Below are positions 55,908-64,000 of a stretch of 64,000 nucleotides of DNA, in pieces (the stretch's first letter is position 1; each line of letters starts with the position of its first letter). The position numbers and the translations under genes were made by a program. The DNA is from Pictodentalium vernedei (lineage: Eukaryota > Mollusca > Scaphopoda > Dentaliida > Dentaliidae). Location: NCBI GenBank assembly GCA_031216915.1, contig CM062289.1, positions 393,602,674-393,666,673 on the forward strand, written 5' to 3'. The notes below the pieces were generated by a model, which was given only the letters and a program-made list of their open reading frames with translations, was not told where the DNA came from and searched no databases.

Positions 55908-56146
55908 AATAATACTTTCAGGTCCACTCGAGTGAGATAATTCACGATGTTCACTAAAATAGAGTCGATTTTCTTTTTATTATATGCTAAGTTACATTTT
56001 ACTGCGCAATATTCAGCCCAATTCGAGAGCAGACAGTTACAAGACAATAGAGAAGATCTGCTGATCATTCCTTCAAGGCGACTTTCAAGGCTACGTCAGG
56101 CGCCGAAGTGTGACTTTATTTATGAAGCTACTGATGAATATTTCTC

Positions 56147-56180
56147 GATATCCATCGAGTTGATGGATATCGAGAAATAT
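56147..56180. repeat. Short hairpin
   Basis: TATTTCTCGATATCCATC and its mirror around GAGT. Lies inside an 84-codon frame (55947-56201) that I do not recognise and do not call. Confidence 0.7.
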
Positions 56181-56410
56181 CTTTTAGATAATTTGCGATA
56201 ATTCACAGGCTAGCATATAATAAGTACAGTTATTCTTTCGTGCTCCAGTTACAGATATATATTCTAATCAATAAGTATTTAATTCACCTTACAAACACAA
56301 GTCATAAGGATAGTAACACAATTAGTGGAAGTACGTGGCTTTATCATAAAATAATAGCTATGAGGAGTCTTTATTCATAATTATTTAATAAACAAACATC
56401 TCTAATGGTA

Positions 56411-56680
56411 AACACTTCACCTCCATTGCCCACGTGGGGACACGGCGACGTTGTGTACTAGGGCGTATTTCTCGTCGATGGTGTACCTGTCTTCAACAAA
56501 TGCTAACCCTGCTTGTGTGGAGTTAGTATGTTGGGGAGCTGACAGTTGCTCGCCGTTGCTCGGTGGTTCTCTTCGAGTACTCCGGCTTCCTCCACCCGTG
56601 AAACTGTCGTGGTTACGATTAGCCATTGTGCAGAAATATGTGACCTTAAATACCAATAAATAAATAAATAATCTCTAATG
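56411..56680 (+). mobile_element. 5'-truncated SINE with 13-bp target duplication
   Basis: Begins in mid-body (AACACTTCACCTCCATTGCC) and runs to TTAAATACCAATAAATAAAT. Flanked by ATCTCTAATGGTA (56398-56410, 56681-56693), so the truncation occurred at insertion. Confidence 0.9.
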
Positions 56681-56992
56681 GTATTGGTGTAGGTTCATTT
56701 TTCCGTCAAACTGAAATATTCCAGACGATTAAATCTAAAGATAGGCGATGGACCGTTTAAGGGCTAGACTGGCTCCAGGCCATAACAGTGTCGAATTCGT
56801 TACGGAGTTTGAATGGTGACCTGAAAGCTTGGCTGTAACCTTTATAGCAGTTCAGATGTCCCTTGATAGCTGATTCTAAAGAACTTTTTAAAAATAAGAC
56901 ATGGTTAGTTAAGGGTGTCCTTGTTGCTTTCGTTGTTGCTTCTGTTGTAACAAGGGACTGCCAAATGAAGTTATAGCTATTTTGCCTTCTTC

Positions 56993-57155
56993 ACACAGAT
57001 GTTGAAATGTTTAAACTGTCAAGCGGCAAATTTATCCAAAATGCAATTACGAATTTAACCAATCCAATCTTGTTTGATAAAGCTCAAGATTTAAATTCCA
57101 AGTTGCTTTATGGGAAAATTGCTTCTTGAAATTTTAATATTTTGTATAGTCGGGT
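56993..57155. mobile_element. Family H remnant in the intron before the terminal exon
   Basis: CACACAGATGTTGAAATG, CAAAATGCAATTACGAATTT, CTTGTTTGATAAAGCTC; right side AAATTCCAAGTTGC..TATGGGAAAATTGC. Central right arm deleted. Confidence 0.6.
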
Positions 57156-57316
57156 TAAGAGACGCAATGCCGTTTGATTTTGATCCAAAGAGTTCTCAAG
57201 ACGTTCAGAGAAAGTCGATTTTTGAAATGTTAGGCGTGATTATCTTTTAAGGGTGAAAAGTCAAGGGAAAACTTAAGATTTGAAAATAACATCTTTTTTC
57301 TTGTTTTTCTTTTCAG

Positions 57317-57433
57317 ATTTTGGGAATGATGATAACATATTTTATTGTGTTACTCCAGCTTCAGACACCGTCACCAAATTGTAACTGTTCTTTTAAAAAC
57401 GAAATTGTTAGTGGAAACCTGACCAAAATGTGA
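57317..57433 (+). CDS. Shared terminal exon of the chemoreceptor locus (helix 7 and C-terminus)
   Basis: Thirty-eight codons and TGA, opening after a strong acceptor (pyrimidine-rich tract then TTTCAG) in phase 0. It encodes ILGMMITYFIVLLQLQ, which carries the TY(x5)Q hallmark of helix 7 in insect gustatory receptors and Orco, followed by a short Cys/Asn-rich tail ending NLTKM. Known role in the superfamily: this helix lines the channel pore. It is the only such motif I find on either strand, while the window holds four receptor 5' exons that all lack it, which points to a shared 3' exon. An AATAAA lies at 57676-57681, within a MITE fragment, and could serve as polyadenylation signal. A family H palindrome remnant lies in the upstream intron. 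Confidence 0.78.
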   Translation: MLGMMITYFIVLLQLQTPSPNCNCSFKNEIVSGNLTKM

Positions 57434-57597
57434 TGGTGTGGTGGAACTTCAAAGACTGGCAGTTATTTGTCTTACAACTAAACAATTCTCTGATGAAATA
57501 ATATGTTGTTCTCTGTTCATGATGGATGTTCTCTTTCATACAGAGATATGATGCATTTTACATGAACCTGACAACTTAGGGGTTTGTTCGAAATACG

Positions 57598-57710
57598 ACT
57601 GCAGTTCAGGCGCCGTAGACTGGTCGTAATCCACGCTCAGGCAGTGATGTCCACTGACACATGCGTTTACCGAGTAATAAATGCAGCAAAATTTTAATTA
57701 ATGAAGCACT
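57598..57710. mobile_element. Family I MITE, left half
   Basis: CAGTTCAGGCGCCGTAGACT, GCAGTGATGTCC, AAAATTTTAATTAATGAAGC, cut where the next element begins. Supplies the AATAAA 243 nt past the receptor stop codon. Confidence 0.6.
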
Positions 57711-57886
57711 AGGGCTGCAACGATACATCTCACTTACGATACAATATGAAAAAAAAAACCTCAGAGTATAATTATTAAGTTATGGAACCACATTGCGTTT
57801 ATGCTTTTTCATTATACTCTAAACGATAGATTATCGAAAAAATGCGGAAAGATAGAAATCGTATCCCACACTGCGAAGATATAGAC
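57711..57886. mobile_element. hAT-like MITE
   Basis: AGGGCTGCAACGATACATCT at the left; GAAATCGTATCCCACACTG at the right is roughly its reverse. AGGGCTGCAACGAT ends are common in hAT families. Target duplication unclear. Confidence 0.45.
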
Positions 57887-58232
57887 ATTTTCACTTTCAC
57901 GATATCAATCAAAATGGCGGCTTTCAAAGTAACACTTCAAGGTGAATACGAGTCGAATTATCACTGGAAATGATCAATTTGTTCTAAAAATGTATAATGA
58001 AAAGAAAATCTAGTCTTTTTGAGTGGATACCGATCATTCCCAGCAATAATTGAACACGTATTCACCTTGAATTGATGCATAAAACCTGTTAGCTACCTGT
58101 TCCGAGTATCGATCAAATCACTTCCGCGTAAGAATGCGCATCAGCTGTTTACTTTCATGCATCATTTCAAGGTTGAAACGAGTGGAATTGTCGATAGGAA
58201 CGATCAGATTCTTATAAAAAAAAACGTATAAA

Positions 58233-58354
58233 ATCTAGTGTTTTTGAGTGGATACCGAATATTATCTCACTCGTGACCAAACGCTCGCGAAAAAAATACA
58301 TTTGTCTCGGTCTCTCAAGAGATAATTTTCGGTATCCACTCAAAAACACTAGAT
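58233..58354. repeat. Hairpin element
   Basis: ATCTAGTGTTTTTGAGTGGA mirrored by TCCACTCAAAAACACTAGAT. Solo end-like fragments TTTTTGAGTGGATAC also at 16122 and 58018. Confidence 0.8.
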
Positions 58355-58497
58355 ATTCTCTATTTATCTGGATCACTAGAGGCATTCAAGCTGGAACAAC
58401 ACGCAGTTATAATGTTACCGCGCACAGTCGTTTCGGAATCTTTTTACATGTGCGCGCTCAATAAGTTTATCCGAGGATTGCAAAAGGTTAACCCTTT

Positions 58498-58726
58498 GAA
58501 CCCTAGCGGCCGCTTTTCCGGCCAGGAATATGATACGTCATGACGTCATTATATAGGGTCGCTGTTCAGTAAATGTGTGGAGTAGACCAATCAATATTTT
58601 CAACGTGCAGCCCCGAGGCTGCACGTTGAAAATATTGTTTGGTCTACCCCAAATAATGAATATGGACTCTTCTAGTTGCTGCCATTTAAATGGCATGGAA
58701 GATACCACTAGAGTTTAAAGGGTTAA
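58498..58726 (-). mobile_element. Family C MITE, full length
   Basis: TTAA-CCCTTTGAACCCTAGCGG to GAGTTTAAAGGG-TTAA; perfect core TTTTCAACGTGCAGCC-CCGA-GGCTGCACGTTGAAAA. Confidence 0.92.
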
Positions 58727-58805
58727 GACCCATGTACTACAATTTCAACCGAAACGACAATCATTTTCATGAGTCTGAAAAAGATATCTGAAATTCAAAT
58801 GTTTC

Positions 58806-59320
58806 TTAACCCTCAACACACACAATATCTCACTTTATTACTTTAATTATTTTTTGTAAAAAATTTCCAAAAATTTAAACAAAACCATATCTCTTGACCA
58901 CCTACCCACCCCCACCCCATCCCCAACTTGGTACGATATCGTCAAGCTAGTTCCAATTAGGAGTCACGTGGTATGATTTTGTTGAAATTTTGGGATTTTT
59001 TTTTTTAGCTACTTACAGTACGTGGAGAGTGTATTATCGCTAAATCACCCGCAGAGTGGAGATTCCACCCAAGAAATAATTGCAAATTTGTTGCAAAGCA
59101 TTACAAGCACAAGCAAAGTTCCAGCCAATGGACCTCCGGGTTATACCCGGATGTCCATTAGCTGAAACATTGCTTGTGTTTTTTGTCCACATTTACAGAA
59201 TTTGAAAGTGATACTTTGGGTAATAAGTCCACTCCCCGTGTGATTTAGTTAAAGTCCACTCTCCACGTACAGTACTTTGTGAATTACGTGGGATGATGCG
59301 GCCGATTCCTTTGGTAAAAT
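58806..59320 (+). mobile_element. Family A MITE, decayed, with a nested hairpin
   Basis: TTAACCCTCAACACACAC, AACAAAACCATATC, ATATCGTCAAGCTAG, GTGGTATGATTTTGTTGAA, then beyond the nested element GAATTACGTGGGATGATGCG and CCGATTCC. Confidence 0.55.
59029..59270. mobile_element. Nested hairpin element
   Basis: CGTGGAGAGTG / CACTCTCCACG ends, CTAAATCAC / GTGATTTAG, ACAAGCACAAGCAA / TTGCTTGTG, centre AATGGACCTCCGGGTTATAC..CCGGATGTCCATT. ACAGTAC occurs at both borders. Confidence 0.7.
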
Positions 59321-59344
59321 TTAGATCAAATTATTAAGGTTGAG

Positions 59345-59510
59345 AATTGTAAGATAAATCTGTCATCACCATTATGTTTATGTACAAAATGGCGTATAAG
59401 GGTTTCGCTCCACTTTCTAAGGCTCTATACGAGTCGAGATAAAGCCTTACAAACAAGAGCTCGACTCTGATACAACATTTTGTACATAAGAAAAATGGCG
59501 ATAAAATATA
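59345..59510. mobile_element. Family M hairpin, decayed copy
   Basis: ATTGTAAGATAAATCTG, CACCATTATGTTTATGTACA, TTTTGTACATAAGAAAAATG. Confidence 0.6.
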
Positions 59511-59934
59511 TTTATGAAAAACGAAGGTGATGAAGTTTTTTAACTGGAGTCTCTGATCTTTATCCAACTGAATTGCTAGAAAGTTCGTTGGGCCCATACA
59601 GAAAAGGGACTCATCGGTCGCCATCTTGGGGAGGTGGGTGTGCGTGGGGGTGCTGTTGTTGCTGTTGTTGCTATAAATAAAGAAAGCTCAACAAAATAAT
59701 TCTCGGTTTTCAATTTTTCGACTCCTCGAAATTGCAATATGTTAAAGAATACACTTTAGGCCCCACAAAGTAAATCATCTGTTTCTCGGGTCATTTTTTG
59801 CAAAATTGCATGTGGGTGGGCGGTTTTTTATTTTATTCTTTATTTTTTGTAATTATTTCTTTGCCATGAAATGTTCATGAACTTGGTTTGTTTTGTGTTT
59901 TAGGCCTACAGAATAGCGTGGGTGGTGGTGTATT

Positions 59935-60004
59935 TCGTCCTTTGAGGGCAACAAGGCTTTGCAATGCTAAAGCATTGCAAAGCCTTGTTGTACTCAAAGG
60001 ACAA
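59935..60004. repeat. Hairpin with GCAATGCTAAAGCATTGC core
   Basis: GTCCTTTGAG.GCAACAAGGC / GCCTTGTTG.ACTCAAAGGAC; near perfect. A similar core recurs at 63473-63522. Confidence 0.85.
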
Positions 60005-61293
60005 ATTTATTAATTTTATTAACTTGGGTAAAATATCAGATATAAACCATTTAATTATTATTTTTTTAAGTTTGCATTGGTTATAAAAAGAGAGCATGCG
60101 GCAGCCAAAAGGACCATGTGGGAGGACCTGAGAAACAGATTTTTAACTTTTTAGGTATTAATGCCCTTGAAAAATGAATATTTTGATGATGTAGACATTT
60201 TTCGAGGTATTTACAATCTACTTTAGTTCTTGTTGACAAAAAACGAGTATCGATTTTGTAAATCTGATACGGCTTTATAGTTCTCGTGCTTGGCTTTCAT
60301 TTGATGATGTGATAGCGGTTATGCTTTGGCTACAGTTCGCATTCATTGTCAATGAAACAATGTGTACGGACTTTCTGTAAAATTGTTGTAAGGAAGCCAA
60401 AACTCAGTTGTTGCGGGGGAGCAATGTTTCTTTGGAATCTTTATGTCGCAAATTAGAGGCATTTAATTGACGAGATAGAATCGTATCTTTTCCTTCACAG
60501 AATATTAAAAAGAAAAGTTTACGTGGGCTGCATCACAATTGTTTGATTTTCCTTTTGAGGTACTGAATAAACAAAAACACAACTGCTTATTCTGTTTATG
60601 TCTGGCAATTCAATCCCGAAGTCTGTAAAGATGCTAGCACAACAGTCATCCATGTTCGGAACACGTCCGATCGCATCTATTGAATACAAGTGGGAGAAGG
60701 GTAATAGAAAGCGTGACATATCTTTTTATGGATCAGGTAAAAACAATTACAAAATGCTTTTAACTCTCAACCCACTGAGTATTTACAAAATATTTTTCAT
60801 CAAATCTAGTCAAACTCTGCAGCCGTGACAAAATTTGATGATTAATTCATCTAAATTTAACTCAAAAAGGATTGGTCAAACAGATACATTCAATTTACAG
60901 GGGTGGGTTGGTGGGGTATTTGGTTAAATGGTTCCAAATTACCATTATTTCAGTGGCAAGGGATTTTGTGTCTTGGGCAAGGATATCCGCCAGCAGCATG
61001 CAAGGAGATAAAAGTTTATTTTCATTCCGAATCGTCTAAATCAGAACAACACTAATAGGGAAAAATCGCCAAACAAATGTTCCTTTTAATTTCTTCCTCA
61101 CCCAACCAGGAGCGCCGGAAGCGTAGGTTGGGTGGTGGTGGGGGGGGGGGGGGGTTGTCAGGTGCTTGCCATTTTCCCCAAAAGTGCCGAAGTGAAAAAT
61201 ACTTTAATCTCTGAGAACTGTTACTGAGAGTTCATTTCTAACGTATTTTACGTGTGCCAATATCCAGATGGGGTGGGGTATCAAAAATAATAA
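60005..61293. other. No gene seen
   Basis: Only the poly-G run and short frames. 59511-59934 and 63403-64000 are similar. Confidence 0.5.
61140..61154. repeat. Poly-G run
   Basis: Fifteen G after a (GGT)n stretch. Confidence 0.9.
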
Positions 61294-61756
61294 CGTCAGT
61301 AGTAGGAGATGTGGATATCATCCTATCTTGCATGTATCTCATTGTAGATCTCATATGTGACGTCATAGTCACATGACTTAGTTATGTCATGTTTGGTTAC
61401 CACGGTAGCCCACCTGGGGTGGCCATCTTGTGACGTGATTGCCATAAGGATACGTGGTATCAGTATGCATGCGCAGCGCGTGTTGTTTGGGTGACACGTG
61501 TTTCCGTCGTCCATTTTGTTTACAGAGGGCCGCCATCTTCGTTTTACCTATTTTTCGAGATGAGTCGCAAGAGGGGTCACTCGTTCGAGTAATTTCTCGA
61601 TGACTTATTTGCTCGATTAGAATCGAGTTTTGCGAGCAATAACCGTTTAAGTCACTACTAGACAGCCTGTGTGTAGGGCAGTTACGATTTTTAAATTTAG
61701 GAATCGATTGATCGTCGCAAATAATCGATAATAATCTATTAATCGTAACTAGTTGA

Positions 61757-61790
61757 CCTCCCCCCCCCCCCCCTCTCTCTCTCTCTCTTT
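61757..61790. repeat. Poly-C followed by (CT)n
   Basis: CCTCCCCCC.. then seven or more CT units. Confidence 0.85.
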
Positions 61791-61852
61791 GAAGTCGTTA
61801 AAATGAAGTTTGAGTCAGTTGACCAACCTCAAGTAAACAACGAAGACGATCC

Positions 61853-62009
61853 TCTTTTAGATACATTCAAAGCTTTGTGATGTTCTGAACTTTTGAACCG
61901 TCAGTGTAATAATCAGGACTGGTCGTCAGTTGCGAACTTGCGGTCCTCATTATTACACTGACGGTTCAAAAGTTCAGAATATCAAAGCTTTGAATGTACC
62001 TAAAAGACA
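61853..62009. repeat. Long hairpin nested in the 2.1-kb element
   Basis: CTTTTAGATACATTCAAAGC / GCTTTGAATGTACCTAAAAG and TTCTGAACTTTTGAACCGTC / GACGGTTCAAAAGTTCAGAA. Arms about 65 bp, almost perfect. Confidence 0.88.
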
Positions 62010-63472
62010 AATGCTTCTAACGGCTTCTTTAGGTTTAACCTCGACGTTCTTGACCTTTTACCTTCAGAAACAATAGTTTTTTCATCCAATTTGTTTAATT
62101 TATTAAACGTCTAAAATGGGGTAAAATTTACCGATTCTTCGACAACGAAAAATACTAATCCATTTCGGCGTGACCGATCGACAATCGATTAATCGATTAA
62201 TCGTGACAGCATTATTTGTGTGTTCGATAAGATTCAAGTCGTCAGAGCACGCAGCCTAAATTCCACTGCTAGTAGAAATGGAAGCAAAGTATAATAGTGA
62301 TTATCGTATAGTAATATGGGTACTGAAACCTATAGTGTTCAGTAGTATGCGGGGCACCTAGTGATAGTCAGTAATAGCTATACAGGCCATCAGTAGTGGC
62401 AGAAAAGATTGGAAGCGAATTATGAGACAGACGATCGTGGCAATGGCCAAATCAGCATTAGTGACCTTGGTGCTAGGAAGACCATGGGATAGTCTGGATG
62501 CAAGGAAATGAACAGACGCTGGGAGCCACAACTATATTCAGATAGATAGCCTCCGATAAGTATCTCCAAACGCTATCCCCCAGTTTTACATCATGTTGTA
62601 GGTTCCTACAATACCCAGATGGGTCATAAGAGAAGTCACTCGTTCTAGTAATTACTCGATGTTTATTTACGTTCGAGCAATACTTGTCCCTGCTCGATTG
62701 ACTCTTTGCCTTTGGAATCATACATGACTTCGTTATACACAGGGGAGATAACTTTGTATGAGTAGGTACAGATTCAGGAAATTGATGAAAACTGACTGGT
62801 GATTATAAGACTGAGACGAGAGCAGAGGTCGGAATCAGAGATAGCTAGGACTAGACAGACTGCTAGAATAGTCAGAATAGCGTCTACAAAAGGTAGAAAC
62901 CGAGAATTTGGGGAAATATCTAGCAACATTATTCTTACACAAGGTAACCTGCCTTATTGCACAACGTGCTGCTATTAAAGTGGAATTCTGGGTGAATCCG
63001 AACCTGTTTCGGAGATTTTGTGTGTTTTTTATATTTAGAGTGATTGTCGGGTCTATTAGTGTAAGTAAATTTATTCTTATTCAATTTAACAATCACTCAG
63101 AACATACCCGCGTACTGTTAGAGGGTTGTGGGTCACATAGCAACCACGTGCCACGATTCAAACCAAGAAGGCGGCCTCCAGTACACAAACTGGCCGGCGG
63201 AAACACGTGTCACCCTAACAACACACACTGCGCACATGCGCACTGCCACCACGTATCACTATGGTAATGACGTCAAAAGATGGGCGTCTATGCGGCTACC
63301 ATAACAACCAAACATGACATAACTAGATCACTTGACTATAACGTCACATATGAGACCCACCATGAGATCCATCCAATCTGGGACGATCTCCTACTACTGA
63401 CGGTGTTTGATTGATAATCACTAAGCAGAGAGCTTATGTGATTTCTAAAGCTGTATATCGTTTCTTGAGTGG

Positions 63473-63522
63473 AACAAGGTGCCATCTGCAATGCTTTAGC
63501 ATTGCATATGCGACCTTGTTTC
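63473..63522. repeat. Short hairpin
   Basis: AACAAGGTGCCATCTGCAAT.GCTTTAGC.ATTGCATATGCGACCTTGTT. Confidence 0.75.
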
Positions 63523-64000
63523 TCTAAAGGGGAGCTATATTTATAATGTAAATACTATTGAATGTCACATTACAATTTATGATACATTATAACCTCCCAG
63601 TCTTAATTTATGATAGGTAGTAAACTCTCTGTCTTAACTCATATGCAGAATCGAATGCCCTTTTTGATACCTCTGCCCTCTTGCGTTCGATACCCTCAGC
63701 GCCCTTGCACCCAACCCATCGCTGAGTGAGCCCGCTCAGGTAAGGGACGTAAAAAGTAACACCATGAATATTTGATTCCTGTTTTATTAACCCCGTTTAT
63801 TGAACTGGGAAATGACGCCATACCACTTTAGTGAGGGGTGTCACATGAGTTATGGTGGCTGCTATGTTGTAACGTCGCCTTTATGGTAATATATTGTATT
63901 ACTACGCAACAGGTCTTTGGCAGTAACACATGTTTCGGTTGTCCATTCTGGTACCTGTAGGTGGTCTTGTTGGAATTTCAAAGTGCTATGAATAGTCGTA

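Larger units (their letters stand above)
55440..56800. repeat. Segmental duplication, copy 2, with extra insertions
   Basis: Shared blocks as listed for 20480-21110, interrupted by a family B MITE and a SINE. The stretch 55908-56200, including a small hairpin, has no partner in copy 1. Confidence 0.6.
61294..63402. mobile_element. 2.1-kb element with about 260-bp terminal inverted repeats
   Basis: Left CGTCAGTAGTAGGAGAT..TCATATGTGACGTCATAGTC..TTATGTCATGTTTGGTTACC..GACACGTGTTTCCG to about 61555 is mirrored by about 63150-63402 (CGGAAACACGTGTC..GGTAACC-like..CTACTACTGACG). Inside, GTCACTCGTTCGAGTAATT at 61577 has a direct partner at 62634. No transposase frame seen. Confidence 0.75.

Noticed and set aside
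55947..56201. 84-codon frame near the terminal receptor exon
   Set aside because: Its end is formed by a hairpin and nothing in it resembles a known family.

Overview
The window reads as nuclear DNA of an invertebrate animal: AT-rich, intron-containing, very low gene density, tRNA- and 5S-derived SINEs, and a dense population of short palindromic DNA transposons. The chemoreceptor family present and the SINE style fit a non-insect bilaterian, plausibly marine, but the sequence alone does not fix the phylum.

The gene content is essentially one chemoreceptor locus on the + strand. Four large, intact, mutually related exons (1368-2423, 9599-10666, 13854-14921, 26586-27533) each carry a start codon and six predicted membrane helices, and each ends in phase 0 at the same protein position with a GTAAGT/GTAGGT donor. 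None encodes the seventh helix. I find one exon for the segment just before helix 7 (about 45585-45674) and one terminal exon for helix 7 (57317-57433) with the TY(x5)Q signature of insect gustatory receptors and Orco. Four alternative 5' exons feeding one set of 3' exons would be the architecture known from Drosophila Gr39a, here spread over 56 kb. An exon for the loop between helices 6 and 7 probably lies between 27.5 and 45.5 kb and was not found. The second and third exons, with their promoter regions, are a tandem duplication.

The rest is mobile DNA. Palindromic families are labelled here: A, B and C (ends TTAA-CCCTTTAC.. or TTAA-CCCTTTGAAC.., target TTAA, piggyBac-like), E (TTAA-CTGGTAGAGTGCT), D (8-bp target duplication, hAT-like), F (68-bp perfect hairpin, 4-bp target duplication), G, H, I (TA, mariner-like), K, M, N, plus single-copy hairpins. 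Many insertions can be proved inside the window, because they interrupt a SINE, another element, or one copy of a duplicated segment whose other copy is empty. Other items are a decayed Tc1-like transposase (36666-37705), a pogo-like element (17888-18317), a 2.1-kb element with about 260-bp inverted ends (61294-63402), a partial MADF exon (21875-22090), several SINEs, and a SINE that has grown a 12-unit minisatellite (47442-48180).

Layout: 0-16 kb receptor exons 1-3 with hairpins; 16-26 kb transposon-rich, with MADF; 26-28 kb receptor exon 4; 29-34 kb nested MITEs and SINEs and a tandem duplication; 34-45 kb Tc1 relic and hairpins; 45.6 kb shared penultimate exon; 46-57 kb minisatellite, hairpins and segmental duplications; 57.3 kb terminal exon; 58-64 kb nested elements.
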